A DNA stretch of 64,000 bases from Asterella californica (taxonomy: Eukaryota > Streptophyta > Marchantiopsida > Marchantiales > Aytoniaceae): positions 6,473,501 through 6,537,500 of the forward strand of contig JAYKYS010000001.1 in the NCBI GenBank assembly GCA_036924285.1. The letters run 5' to 3'. Shown piece by piece: positions 33,448-46,957 of this stretch. The notes under the pieces were generated by a model that searched no databases, was not told the DNA's origin, and worked only from the letters and a program-made list of their open reading frames with translations. The position numbers were made by a program, and so were the translations under genes. Within the stretch, counting starts at the first letter, position 1, and each line of letters starts with the position of its first letter.

Positions 33448-36400
33448 AAGATGAAAGATTTTGGGTTTCTTGCAGCAGAAAAAAGTCTTTTCTTCAACTC
33501 AAAGAACACTATGAGAAAAAAAGAAATAATCTCTTTTATGCTTTTATACTCATACTCGAGGTTTAAATCCAGGTTCATCTACATTATCTTCATCACCTTT
33601 CGCAAAGCCTCTAAACTCGCTTGACGAGATCTTTGTCGATATCTGATGGGCTCAACTAAATAAAGTTGGAATAAATCAAGACTATATTTTTACTAGGACC
33701 ATTTTTAAATAACCTACCTTTTCTTAAAGAAACATTGAATCATAACCTAAACTTCATGTATATTGAGGTGGAGATGTGAACGAGTAACCAGGAATCAGTA
33801 GCCAGGAAGCAAAAGAATTCCAAACGCAGCATGCGGGTGAAAATATTTTCACCTATGTTACTGGTTGTAGTCACCAGTAAAAGATCTCAGAAAGATAACG
33901 TGCGTTGGAAAGAAATAATATGAGACGAACTTCATTTTGCAAGGACGTTGTGGTTATAAACGAAGGACAGCAGATTCTGGATATTGACGTTCTGAATTTC
34001 AGGGTTCTTGAGAGAGCGTCTCTAAAGAGCAAAAATATCATTAAACAAGTAATTCTAAATTCCAAATTAGAATTTTTTGACATTAAACTCTTTTCTAATA
34101 TATTTTTTGCTCGGTTCAGCTTGGATGGGAGAAGAATGAAACCTAGTGGTAGAGATCATCTCGACGTCAACATAAAGTATGTGGTTCTGAAATATAACTG
34201 TTATTATAATTTATTTATTTATTACTTAACTCTTCTGATAGAAAGAATCAGATTATTGATTAAGATCAATTAAACATATCTTCCATCTTCTAATAGTTTA
34301 GATGAATGAACAACCTACATAAGCAAACTAATATGTTTGCATCATAAATGTTCTAGACCACAATATCATATTTATATGTTCTATATCTTTATATTGATTT
34401 TACAATCGATGAACAAGTTCCGATGAAAGTTCAAATCTCCTAGTAAAATGATCACCAGAAGAAATACGAGTCGAGGCAAAATTACCAGTCCTGAATTGTG
34501 AGTTTGACTTTGGTATTTTTAGAGGCTAATTATTTTTTCCCATTGGATATAATTTTTCTTAACCTAAGGTGCGGATATAAAAGAAAAGGAAAAGTTATTC
34601 CTTTTCTTCTCCCTGTGTGATTTAGTTTAGAGAAAAGGTACTGTTTTTGTTCCACAAGCACATCGAAAGTTTGTTTCAATATTTCTCATTTGATACTTAA
34701 TAAATTTTTTAATTCTAAAGTGTATCAAATAGTGTAAAGCTCTAGGAGAGCTTCGACTTAATTATTCATTTAACATATTCTCGTAGGAAAATTTTCTTTC
34801 ATTAAAAGTATTTTGGGTACAACGGTTAAATGTCTGTGTTCACATACAGCTCCCTGGTAGAATGAAGCCTCCCTGGTTACGATGCATATTTCTAGGCACA
34901 CCTGGGGTTTAACTTCCACTCCCCGTATTCTTCTCGGGTAAGTACCGGAAACTTTTCCTTCTCCGACCTGATTTACTGTACTGCCTGGATTTCCCGGAAA
35001 TTGCTACGACCCAGGTCGTGAGCCGCAAGCCTTTGAATCCATGATCTCATTCTCACCGAGAGAACGGAGCTAATCCACCGAACCGCGCAGGACAGGATTG
35101 CTGATGCATTACATCAAGTTTGCTTTAATTCTTCCATGACAGTTGCTGTAGATGATGCGGTCTCATTTCAGACGATTTCATGAGCTTTCAGGAGTAATTA
35201 GACATCTGCTGCTTTGTGAACTCCTTACCGTCAAGTGAGAAGCTAAATGCAAAATGACTGACTTTCGTCGATGGCATCTTTGTTTTCGTGGAGTGTTTCG
35301 AACGGGCATATCTTTCGGGAGCTAGGTCTGAAGTATAATGAGAAGGTGAACTAGATTCGAGTGCGAGAACATTGGATTGATTTGAATCTCTGTCTCTTTA
35401 CTCGAGCGATTGCTGTAATGTTCGAACGACGACAAGGCTTGCGCATATATAGAGCGCTAACGTACCACTACTACTTCTGATGCCATTCCTATATGCAGTG
35501 TCGTGTATTATGACTGTCGTGGTCCCACCGCATTTAATACGACGTGTGCTGTGACGCGTCAGTGCCGTTAGTACATCTAGATCACCATCATCATCTATCG
35601 CTTTTGCAGCAATGCTCCAGTGTCCGTTCGTTCATTTGATTGTTCTGTTTCGCAAACTTTGGAGTGAAGTTTGAAGTCTGGACTCTGGACACCTGAAAAC
35701 TTTTGGTTGTTTATTCTTTGGAGTACAGGTGTGACCATTGACCTCAAAAGCTCGAGAGTCGAGAGTCGAGCCGGAATGGAGAAAGCTGTATACCTGAACT
35801 CTGAACTCCTGAGAGCACTGTTATCCTAGGCCCTCTGGACTGACTTCGGCCGACAATCGAAACTCCTTGACTCCACGCATTCATCGAATGGGATTACGAG
35901 ACTCAAAGTAAGAATAAAGTCAAAGTTGAATTGTGTAAAGCCCTCTTGGAGTCCCCTAAACATTTTACTTCTAATTCGCTTCTGCGGTGGACGCGAGTAT
36001 GTACTATGAAGCTGGCCGACAGCATGAACCCCCTATCCTCCTTACACCCATGTACCCACATCATGTGTTGGAGTCATGTTCAGCGTAGACGAGGAAAAGT
36101 TGGGCGGCACTGCGGCAGTAGCTCTGCAACACCGATCATCTTGCATGCTAGCGGCGATTCCCACATGTCAGCTGGCAATGCAGATCTGAGGACCGACAAC
36201 TCACGCACTTTGCTCGGGTGCATTCTTTCCACTGTGACGAATATCTGCGGAATCTTACGTCACGAAGGAACGTGGTGAGTCAGTGGTGACGGAGAACAGC
36301 CGACATTTCGATGAAATGCTCACATTATGGGAGTAGCTTGTAGTTTTCGTTCCGCCAACTTCAAGTGTGGACTCTGGTCTGGCGGTGACCTTTAACCTCA

Positions 36401-37195
36401 AGAGTCTGGGAGATAGTGTTGTTCAGTGCTGACCAGCATTCCGGTTGACTTCAGTGTGTGATGATAGAATTGACACTACGGTAGGCTAAATGTGCTTCAC
36501 GATCCCCTCTCTTCTCATCCACTCAGAGGGTAGGCAACATGATAGTGGTAACGTCACCATTTTCCACCTCCATTGCTTCTTTGATCTGTTTCTTTCTTTT
36601 CTTTTTCTTTCCTAATCTTCATGTATCATATGTGTTGTCGAGGATGATTCAGCATGCATAGTACAAGCTTGCCACGAAACTGTTGTAATCTCATCGTAGC
36701 TTGGCTAAATTCCCAGCCTTTTAAACGTCGACCAGTTTCTCAAGAAACTTGCGTTGATCACGAGTGTATAAGGAAGCTGCTCCCAAATAACATACGTGTG
36801 AAATATCTGCCTCCATGCTTACTAAGTACTCTATACTTCCTTTTAAGTTTTGTTTGCACTTTTGTTTGCAGTACTGTATAGACAAGATTCACTAGATCCA
36901 GATAAAATAGACTACTTTCGATTCAGAAGAATACTAGATTTCATGATAATCAGATGTAATTGTAAAATATGTTCACATGAAATATGGTGCTAAATTCTTA
37001 GGTTTTTATCACATGTGCACTATGAATTTGAGATCACTTTACGATTTAGATTTTGCTATTAGCCAAAAGAGATTGCTGTGCAAAAAAAATTGCATACAAT
37101 AGAGAGCCGTTCCCATTTGATCTTGTGTATCTTATTCTTATAAGATAAAAACGTGACTAGCATGGATTGTATTAATTTTGTTGTTTCATGGGAGG
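33448..37195. other. No gene recognised
   Basis: Frames at 33905-34273, 35931-36278 and 36654-36881 (plus) lack any family resemblance. From about 35140 to 36500 the sequence is less AT-rich and contains two loosely similar blocks (around 35670-35770 and 36360-36410, both with ctctgg...tgacc...acctcaa), possibly an old duplication. No splice-consistent gene could be built. Confidence 0.35.
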
Positions 37196-37200
37196 TTCAC

Positions 37201-37293
37201 TTCCACACTCTTGCGCGTGCTGGAGAGACAGACCTTCGCCGATTCCACACTCTTGCGCGTGCTGTAGAGACAGACCATCACGGAAGAACAGAT
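37201..37293 (+). repeat. Short tandem repeat of ~44 bp, two units
   Basis: TTCCACACTCTTGCGCGTGC occurs at 37201 and 37245, each followed by tg(g/t)agagacagacc. The unit is within a 104-codon frame (37153-37467) that I cannot assign. Confidence 0.75.
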
Positions 37294-37469
37294 GGACAGC
37301 CTGAGGAGATGTGTAACTCTAGTCCAAGACGAGATACTTCACAAGGTACCAATCAGATGCTGAATTTGAACATGTCAATATCTTTCACTATTATGATGGA
37401 GAAAATGGTGATAGCATTCCAAGTTGAGAAAAAAGAGGTAACTACTATACCTGGTTCAATGATGTAGAG

Positions 37470-39960
37470 ATACGGAGAAAAACTGATCTTGCTTGATCTT
37501 GCTTTACGTATCAACGGTTACAAGAAGGATTAGAAACGCCTCATAAATTTTTACCAACATCATCACACCATGAAGCTATGAAGCAAGAGTAACTTCTGAC
37601 CAGCCACTACCTTAGTCCCAAGATATTTGCGCTAGCGATTTCCATTTTTGTATTTTTAGTAAAATTTTGACTGAATGTTTAGCTTTACGCGAATAGTCAA
37701 GACAAGATATGGATCACTAATTTGAAATAAAAGTCTTGCATATACAATAGTTGACGTTTAATACTATAAACTTTACATTAAAAAATGAATAACCTGATAC
37801 AAATCCAGAAATGGAGCGAATGAATTACTAAAATATCAGAATCTTTATTTAAAGTAAAACTATAAAAACATATTATAGATACGGTCTTAAACCCCCCCTC
37901 CTGGTATAAAAGGGTCCTGATGAAAATATTCCTCTCAGAATTTTTTCTTTTTTAAATTCAAAATCTTTCACTGGAATCTGGAGCAAAAAAAACTTGAAAT
38001 TTAACAAATTGGTTTCTGATAATGCTTAAATTAAAATTAAATATTTTTTAATAAAAATATAGCACTTTCCATTCACTTTTCTCTTTTACCTACCACGTTA
38101 AAAGCAGAGGTTAAACTCAGACATTATGAAAAATGCAGTTTGCTTTGGGTATCCCATAGGTCCTCCTTTCAACTCCACACACCTCAAAAAGTGAAGAGTC
38201 TGGGTAACCCAGACTCTAAGTATCAGGAGCGGGGTTTAAGCCACCAATATCCTACAGACAATCTGTAGAATTGACTGACGTTGTGTATATTACTAAAGGA
38301 ACTGAAAAATGATGCAAACTAGGTTATGAGAGTAGACTACTATCAGTGATCTCGTTAAGATTGATATGTTCGGTTCTAACTAACTGTTAGAACCGAACAT
38401 GAAACTTGAAAATCATGACTTTTTGGTTTTCCATCCATTGGGATGATTAATATCAATATTTTCAAGTTCAATGAACGGTTCTATTTCAACTTCTAAACTT
38501 GCAATATTCAACAAGTATCCTTCATCAACATCTTGAACTACTCATTGTTGCATATGAGTATCCCGAGCTAATGAAATTTTACATTTTCTCCATCCTTCGC
38601 TTATCATATTTTTGTGATTTCAACATGTACGTATATCAAGGAATCATAAGCAATTTTCTTACTTTTTTTAATCAAAAATCAGCACGCAAAGCTTGCATCT
38701 CAACTGCACTGGTGATCTGCCACAAACATTTGTCTGAAACTCATGCTGAATGGCTGATTGGAACAGCCTCTGAGCTATTACATCACATAACTGAGACTTG
38801 GACGTGCATCTTGAAAAAAATATAAGGTTGTATTTCTACTATCCAGTTACATGTTGCAATGCTCTTATGGAATGGTTTAGAAGCAAGACACACTTTTGCA
38901 CACAAACTTCCATGATATTTTTTGTAGACTGATTTTTCAATAAATATTTCTTAAGGATGAAGAAAATCCAATAGTTAAAAGATTGCAAAGTAATCCAATG
39001 ATTTTTTATTTTAGTAAAGTGCCACCCTTGATGTTTCATCAAGATAACAATCTGTGAGTCTTGCGAGACAAGAATAAATGTGTATGTTCTCCCTTTGAAG
39101 ATAACTTGAAAGGGAAGGAATCCCCACTGGCTAAGCATGAAATACAACATGTCATTTGTCAACTTTTATTCTTTCTCGCATACAAAAATCTCATGTGATC
39201 CTTTCAAGGTATGAATGATTTGGGTGCAACCAAAACATGTAAAATGTTCAATAAAACTGGAATGGGACACATGCCTATTTTATCCATATTCACCTCTAGA
39301 GTGAAAACCAAATACATCTGCTCTCGAAGTGAAATATAGTCAATCAGTACATGAGGTTGAGGCCCTTGATATTTCTAAGTAGTGGTGGATCTAAATCTGA
39401 CTCGGGAAGAAAAGCTCTTATAGCATGTTGAAATTTATACTTTCATGATTCTTGAACCAGAAACATAGAGTTGATTCATTAATAGCCAAGAATGGGTTAT
39501 CTACTCTTGTGTATTGTGCTTCATTCTTAGGTATAGAATCAATTTACCCTTCATGTAATAACTTTCATTCTTAGGTATAGAAGTGTCGGAGGTTTATTTG
39601 CATGACAATAATTAGTGAACCATATGGAGCATGAGTGGTGTTTTCATTTTGCTGAGGTCGTATATGTGAAATAGAGTCTATATTTGAGGTTTAGGTGGTT
39701 GCAAGAACAACTTGGTAAGAGTTGATGAATATTTTGATCTGGTTTCCTAGGTATGAATCTTTTGTACGATAAATATTTTTCTGACTTTTTATGGTAAGTT
39801 GAGCATAATCTATAGTAATGAGAATCATGTGCGATTCCTCGTACCTTTCCCATGATCACCTTGTGCTATGTGTAATGATAGATCTCCAAGCGTTATGCAT
39901 TCTAAAAGTCTAACTTCTTGCATATTATTCAGCTCTTTCATCAGAAGATAGAGGAGGTAA
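37470..39960. other. AT-rich intergenic DNA with one strong hairpin
   Basis: No gene is recognised. A perfect 15-base inverted repeat with a 5-base loop (ATGTTCGGTTCTAAC / taact / GTTAGAACCGAACAT) lies at 38366-38400. A frame at 38499-38825 (108 codons, plus) has no recognisable family. Confidence 0.45.
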
Positions 39961-39971
39961 ATATACAAGGG

Positions 39972-40275
39972 TTTAATTTATTACCTAATCTTTCTACTGG
40001 AAACGGTTAGATAATAAATTAAAGATGAAGTTAATTGCCTTATCTTTGACTTGTAACTTCCTGCACTTATACTATCAGAAGCACGTCCGTTTTTTCTTGA
40101 CTTATGGGTTATGTGAAGATCTTTCCGCATCTCTTGGGTCCTCTAGTATTTAATATATATATTATATTGATTGTTAATTTGATTAATATAGAATTTCTAA
40201 TTATCATTTATTTATTTTCTGATAACAACAAACAGGCAAGAGTTCCCCAGAAGCTCACGTTGTATGCATTTTTAG
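39972..40275 (+). repeat. Family C repeat, copy 1, beginning with a conserved hairpin
   Basis: The hairpin at 39972-40023 (tttaatttattacctaa ... ttagataataaattaaa) is followed at 40098-40275 by sequence shared with 46755-46935 (cgcatctcttgggtcc / cgcatctccacg; tgataacaacaa(a/g)c; gttccccagaag). The hairpin alone recurs at 44494-44540, 45923-45969 and 46630-46679. A 116-codon frame (40104-40454) runs through the end but is unassigned. Confidence 0.65.
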
Positions 40276-40789
40276 CTTTAGATGAGGTGGAGAGCAAGAT
40301 AAACTATCGTGAGGGTGATTTTATCATTTTCGAGTTTCGAACTATCAGAGTTGAGTTAGTCAACAGAGTGACTAGACTTAATATTAGTGTTATTGATGGT
40401 CACCGATTGATAGGCACAGTTTTCTTTTATGATGTTTTCTTTATCACTGTGTAGCTGTTGGTGCAGTCAGATCAGTGAGCTGACGAACCAATCAGTCTCT
40501 GGACTCGTTTGCTCGATCTTAAATGGGTGACAATAATCAGATCTGCACGCCACACTAGAAACAATGACCATCAGATTGTAACATAGTATTGGACAAGACA
40601 TTCGTGATCTCTTCTCCTCTACTCGAACAAGCTTACAGAAGAAAACAATAAAAGCTGCAGTATAGAAGAAAACTGAAAATAAAGAAGAATACATTTAAGA
40701 CAACATTAGCACAAACACGCGATGCAATAAATAGCCAACGGATGGAAAGACCCCATCAATCCTTACAAGAGAAAGAGAAAAAAGGACCA

Positions 40790-43440
40790 AGCAACCAACA
40801 TCTCGAAGGGAGGAAGAACATCGGGGCTAAGTCCTGCTATCAGTAGCTCTAAGACCATCTATCGCTCTTAAAATATCACACACCGGTAAATCAAAACTCC
40901 TGCATACAACAGGTGCATATGAAGTAGCATTTCTTATTGCAACTGCTCTCATGTAGAGCGTGCCTGCTAAAGCTATCTGTTGAGCAATGGAATCTCGCTC
41001 ACTAAAAAACTTAATGCAAAAAGAAAGAGAAAGTGGTAATCCTAACGCCTCTCACGGTAGGCTCTGGCACATAAAAACGTCAAACTTCGAGGATGTCAAT
41101 CCATATATCTCCAAAACTAGAGGATGAAGTGATGTCCCTCCTGCATACCTCTATACTTGGTCATCTTCGTTGCTGTCGCTACGCCTACAGCTCATCTTGG
41201 GAGATGAGTGATCACATGTGCAGCTACCGAGTCTCGTGTCAGATTCGTGATAACTACATCTACCACTAAGATCTTATCCCCCCTCATCATGTACAGATCA
41301 GTTCTCACTTATCCTCCCGTCTGAAAGACATACCACTGCTCTCTCTGTGTCGTGTAACCGCTCTCTCATGCTATAGCAAACACAATGTCCTTGATGACAT
41401 CATGAGTAGCTATATGATTTTCAGAACAACGAGCAAGATGTCGATCTGATGTGTCGAGCGAGACACCGCACTCGCAAGTGGACAATGTCAAAGCAACAGG
41501 TTGGACCAAGCCTAGGCAAAACTTCATTGCTGTAGAAAAGATAAGCGTTCTGACACGCATCGATGCGAGTCAGAACGCTTTAATGCAAAGTTGAGCTATG
41601 AGTCAAGAGCCTACGTCCTTGTCCGAACAAGAGCGGAGTCGAGCTCTAGTATCCCTTGAGATAGAAGGATCAACTAAGAGTGCATGAAGAACTTATTGAA
41701 AGTGATGTCTTGTCAGAGAGGACTACAGTCCGCAAGATCCATCAGTAGTTAAGATATCGAATCGACGATGTGTCTCACGTGTCTCAAGAGTCAAACTATA
41801 TCTTGTCTCAAGAGAACACATCTGTAGTGGTTAAGAACCATCCTCCACCTCTATCATTTAGCTTTCCTGAATATGTTTATCTCGCATGAGAAAATGACAA
41901 CAAAGTCAAGGTGTTGAGAGGGCCCAACTACCCAAAATGGCTACTGGAGTAATCTCCTCCATAGATAATAAACCCACCCCGTCACATGAAATCGACAATG
42001 ATGTCTACCTACGTGCGAGAGATCTTGCCACACACCCAAAGGTCTTCGGTCTTAAGATATCATCAAAGATCTCCATGATCTTCCTATGATGATAGGAGAT
42101 GAAGGTACTGTGCGGAGTAAGTATCCGGACGACGTGCAATGGAAGAAGAAAGAATATCAAACGCAACCTGGGGGTCCTCTAACATAGAGAGATCTTCAAT
42201 ATAAAAACGTCCTCAGTCAGAGCAACATCTAAGAATCAAGAGATGAAGTCCTCTGAACCCATCGGTACTTCGAGGATACGAACCGTCTCTAGGTGTAACC
42301 AATCTCTCTAGGAGCTAGAGATCCGATTGAATACTTATGGGAGATCAAACCTTGTACTTTGACACATTCACTCTCAATCCTACTAAGACCAATTGAGAGA
42401 CGAGGTGATCAAATGCATCATGGACTTGGTTCATCGGACCTGGAGCAACCAAGGTGAGCCAAGAGAGCTCTATAGTGAGCTACGACAAAGAGGGGTCCAT
42501 CCAAAGGGTCTTCCTGACGAGTACATAGAGCGGAGCTGATGATTGTAACCTCTTCTATCGAAAGATCGTGTTGATGGAGAATCAAAGAACTATCACGCGA
42601 AGAGAACAAGACTCATCAGAGATCCATCGTCATCCATGAGCTCTCTAAAGATGAAAACGCATGAAATACTATTAAAAGTATTTTCCATATCCACTTGTAA
42701 GACAACCCAATCGAATGAATGTCCAAGAGAACTATAATGCCGAAAGACACAGACTCACAACCTCCAATTGTCGTAACTCTAAACTGATGTGGACAAAGAT
42801 GGTCCTGGAAAGTATCTCGAAGTTGAAGAACAATGGTACGTAATAAGTCGTAAGAGAATCTCACTGATGACTATTGATCGATTCTCTCTACCATCCTTCA
42901 TCATGACCAAAAGTCTAGCTGCCCTCCAGTACATGAGCTATAGAATGTGGAATATGTCCATGAGCTATTGCTGTCTAAAAAAGCTATGTGAAACCACTAG
43001 AGAGGTCGTCTATCTGAAACAATCATGTACGTGCTCGTAGACCATCTCAGACAAACCTCCAGAAGATAGAGGTGGAGCTGTACACAAGATCTAGACAAAC
43101 AAATATCTATCGAGACATAATTGTTCCTCAAGCTGATAGTCTTGAACCTTAGGTGGTGATGGATCATCTAGTGGGAGTGAAGAAAATGCAAGGAAGTGAT
43201 CGTCTCCTCAGTAAGTCATGCCATTGACAACGATGCAATGCTCTACCGTCTCTAGTATACTCTCCAACCTGACCTAACATCCTACAACGTAGTATGTCAA
43301 TGAACAATGAGACCTCACATGTAGAGACAGACTCACTCCTACCTCGTACATGACGTACTGATTCCTCTTCTAAGATCGTCCAATCACCAACACATAATCT
43401 CCGAAGACGAACCGTTATCTCTCGATGTCTCACTCTGTCA
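40790..43440 (-). pseudogene. Non-LTR retrotransposon: RT with CCHC knuckle and restriction-like endonuclease tail, decayed
   Basis: Read on the minus strand with many frameshifts. Upstream block 43160-42970 (EMVYEHVHDCF). RT palm-finger blocks: RTIVLQLRDTFQDHLCPHQF and IGGCESVSFG (42864-42740), VVLQVDMENTFNSIS (about 42710-42668, normally VDxxNAFN), TRQEDPLDGPLFVVAHYRAL (42515-42455, normally TRQGDPLGG), then HLVSQLVLVGLRV (about 42405-42365). The catalytic xADD segment expected between the last two blocks appears deleted. C-terminal block CECGVSLDTSDRHLARC (C-C-H-C) with HD follows (41470-41400), then VVDVVITNLTRDSVA at about 41268-41215, resembling the PD-(D/E)XK restriction-like nuclease of R2-type elements. 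It is clearly inactive. Class assignment (RLE-type, unlike plant L1 or RTE lines) is from motif order. Confidence 0.75.
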
Positions 43441-44747
43441 CCTCGAGTATAACAAAAGCATCAACGAGATAATAGGAGGCAATAACCACGTCTCCTCGTC
43501 CCTGGTGTTCCGTGTCAACATGTCGAGAGATAGACAGAATGCATATCTCATCTCGTCATGGAGAGCATGAGGTACTTAATGAAAAAACGCGAACAAAGAA
43601 AACTCATCTTAAACAATCCCATAATAGTGTTAGTGTGGACTCTCAACCACTCTCACGACTTAAGAGGAACTCTTGGAAAAAGGACTAATAGTGTCATAAT
43701 GTCTGCACGTGTAGACTTTCACTCTCGGCTAACATGGGCATCCCATGTGGTCCAATCATAGCTCTTGTGCATCTTTCTCACATGAGACTTTACGAGATAA
43801 ATAACTAACTGCACACCGGACAGGTGTGACTTGGATCAGTCTTGATCTCCTGAGAGAGAGAATACCCATAACTAGAAAAGAGACGATATCCAACCAACCA
43901 ATACTCGTAATAAAATCATCTCAAAAATATACTCTCAAATAAATAACCCTAATCCTCTAAGAATAAAGAACACACTATATGTGCAAGAAAGCCCTCAAAA
44001 ATCTCTCAAAATACCTAAGTAGAAGACTTTGTAACTCCAAAAATCCAAATTATTTAATACTCACCCATTTCTTCACAAAATATATCAATTCTAGAAGCAA
44101 AAGAAGTACAAACAGAAAAAGAAGAAAATATATAAACAAATCTGCACTAATCCATCCCGACACACTCCACCCCTCTCAACTTATACTCTCTTCTCTCCCT
44201 TCCCCACCCTTCACACTCACCCTTCACACTCATCATTAGACAACATTAGTCATTGCACATGTCTTTAATTATAGTAAAAATAAGCATACTTTTGCTCTCT
44301 TTACATTATCAAAAATATTATAAATATTATATAAAAATTCTAAACCAGTTATAACTAAATCAAACTGAAATTACTAAATGTTAGTTGTTCCAAGTACAAC
44401 GGCAATGTCAATAAAAACCCATAAGTGGAATGGAAGAAGACACGCTTTAGAAAATACAAGTGACAGAGCTTATAGAACCAAAATAAATATATGAATTTAT
44501 CACCTAACCTTTCCGTCGGAAGGGCTAGGTAATAAATTAAACTTGCAGCCCTCTTCCCCCAAAGCGAATTATGCCAAGTTAAATTATGTAGCGGATACAC
44601 TTTTCACCAAATTCCTCTAGATTGACACCCCTAATACCATCGAGGAGAGAAAAATTATATCAGGTGAGGTGTTGAGGGGAGTTACTATTATTTCCCCTTT
44701 TCTTTACCTTTTTTGCATGTTGCTTGCTGTGTATTATTGCCTTAAGG
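43441..44747. other. No intact gene; possible 5' continuation of the non-LTR element
   Basis: Minus-strand pieces around 43760-43560 (EKSTRADIMTLLVLFPRVP) could belong to the N-terminal region of the same non-LTR element, but this is weak. Beyond 43800 the sequence is A/C-rich without frames of note. A family C hairpin lies at 44494-44540 and a lone MITE-type terminus at 44622-44632. Confidence 0.4.
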
Positions 44748-44850
44748 CACCCAAGTAGCGAATCTTACCTAACTACCTAGCCCAGGCCGGTGATGTGGTC
44801 ACCCAAGTAGCAAACCTTACCTAACTACCTAGCCCAGGCCGGTGATGTGG
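44748..44850 (+). repeat. 52-bp tandem duplication
   Basis: CACCCAAGTAGC starts at 44748 and 44800; the two units (ending ggccggtgatgtgg) differ at two positions, so this is recent compared with its surroundings. Confidence 0.9.
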
Positions 44851-46957
44851 GTTGAGAGTCGGTTGATCATGGTGGGTTCACAAGGGGTTCACAACACATG
44901 CGTCCGGGAAGGTTTTCTGAACAAACGGCCGTTTTCTGGCACCCAGCGAGATCAGCCGCCAATCTGTTTAGAGTGGCTGGCAATTAATTCACGTTGGGTA
45001 CGACGTTGGGTCACGTTTGGAGTATTATATTCCTGGTATTTCTTCTGTACCACCAGAAATACCCTTTTTACCGGGAACTCACTACTCTATTTGCCGGTAC
45101 ACCCCGAACGTACTACTATTAGTCAGCCTTGACATGCGTTACTGGTTGTGTTAGACTCGACCGGATAATACTCGAAAATATGTTTCATTGCAGTATCTAC
45201 TGAATTATCTAAGAGCAAAAACTAGTAGAGGTTCTAGTCTCTAATAAAATATAAGAAAAAGTTATATTATGTATAAAGAAAACCTCTAGTAAACTATTCC
45301 GATCAGTTTCCATTAGTGCACCATAAGTTGAAACTGATAATATGATCCAGTCGATTACTTCTCATCTTTTCTAAACGAGTGGATTTGGTCCATCGATTGC
45401 TCGGTTGGAATACTTATATAGACTGACGTGATTGCAGACGAGAGTGAAAAGCTAGAACGAGCAATTCCTTTGTTTACTAAAAAGTGAATACTTCATAACG
45501 AAAGTCCTTTCTCTCTTCTCTTTGAATCTTTTAATCATTTTCTTTCAATCATTTTATCCAAATATGCATCCCAAACTACCCCGCCAAGGATAGCTAGGAA
45601 AGAGACAAACAGGGTATGAGAGAGAAATCTAGAAGAAATGGATTGGTTACTGAAGGTAAGTTGGACTAAGTGACTACTTTCATATCTTTAAAAAAAATTT
45701 CAAATTTTATTGTTGATGTTTTTGTTTAGATTATCGAGAAAAGTTTATGTGTTAAATAAATATTTAGGACTAAGTTTAAATTATTTTATAAATATTAAAT
45801 ATTATCATAATCACAAACAGTGGTGAGATTAGAAAGACCCTATAAGTGCAAAACCTCAGCACGCCCTGCCCAACCCATAAAACCGGAAGTCTGGTATCAG
45901 ATAATCATTAAATTATGGATGATTTAATTTATTATTTAACTCCCCCATCGAAAAAGTTAGATAATAAATGAAGATGGAGAAGGTGATTATGGAGGCTTGC
46001 CTACTTATGCCTACATTACATTAACTCGTCGTTATTACCAGTTTTGTCTAACATGATAAGTGGAATGGTTAGCACCATCTCTGACGGAGTGAGGTCCAAG
46101 AGCATAAAGTAACTACAATAGTAAACTGAAACCTGTTTGATTAACGTAATTCCGATGCCTACCTTCGATGTATCATACATCATGTTCTGAGATTTGCTCT
46201 CGTCGGGAACCATCTCCAACTAGAGATAACGAAAATTACAAGATATTCAAACCTCTCGTAGTAAGGAAAATTACAAGATCAAGGTAAGAATATGTAAGTT
46301 TAAATGGTCAGGGACGGCTAAACATTCGATTCAAAAATTCTCAACGATGTGCTAAAGATAAATTTACAGGAACAGATTGCAAACGTCTATTGACGTACGA
46401 AAGATTTACGGTAGAAGTTTACATAAAGTTTTACAGAAGTTAGAGGAATTCTTCACGGCCAAGGATCGAGTGCCAGTCAAACTTTCTCCCTAACGAAAAT
46501 TACAGGATTCAGATAAGAAGAAGTAAATCTGAAATGCCATATTGTGTCAAGAATTGCATAATGTGTAACATTTTAGACATACATATTCATTCTCTTTCGA
46601 GTTCGGAAGAGGAGAGAATATGCATGTGATTTAATTTATTATTTAATTTATTTGTTGAAAAGAGTTAGATAATAAATTGAATTTCTCATTTATTTTCATT
46701 TATTTACGGTAGTCTCTCGCATTTGTACGGTTGGCAGCACGTTTGTCTCTACTTGCCGTATGAGTTACGTAGATTTCGTCCCGCATCTCCACGTTCACCT
46801 GATGTTTAATATTTATAGATATTTTTTATTTCTTTTCTAACTTAGGATAACATTTCCACTTAACATATATGTAGTTCCCGATAACAACAAGCGGACCAAC
46901 GGTTCCCCAGAAGTCATGTCGCATGCATATTGGCTAAAGAGGAAGTCGTAGCTACGG
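44851..46957. other. AT-rich DNA with family C hairpins, no gene
   Basis: Contains family C hairpins at 45923-45969 and 46630-46679 and a family C body at 46755-46935, whose right side is interrupted by the family A LTR starting at 46958. A 96-codon frame at 44842-45132 is unassigned. Confidence 0.5.

Noticed and set aside
35001..35100. Minus strand GGTGGATTAGCTC... resembling a tRNA A box, possibly a tRNA or SINE head
   Set aside because: No good B box, and the stretch does not fold into a full cloverleaf by eye; no second copy seen.
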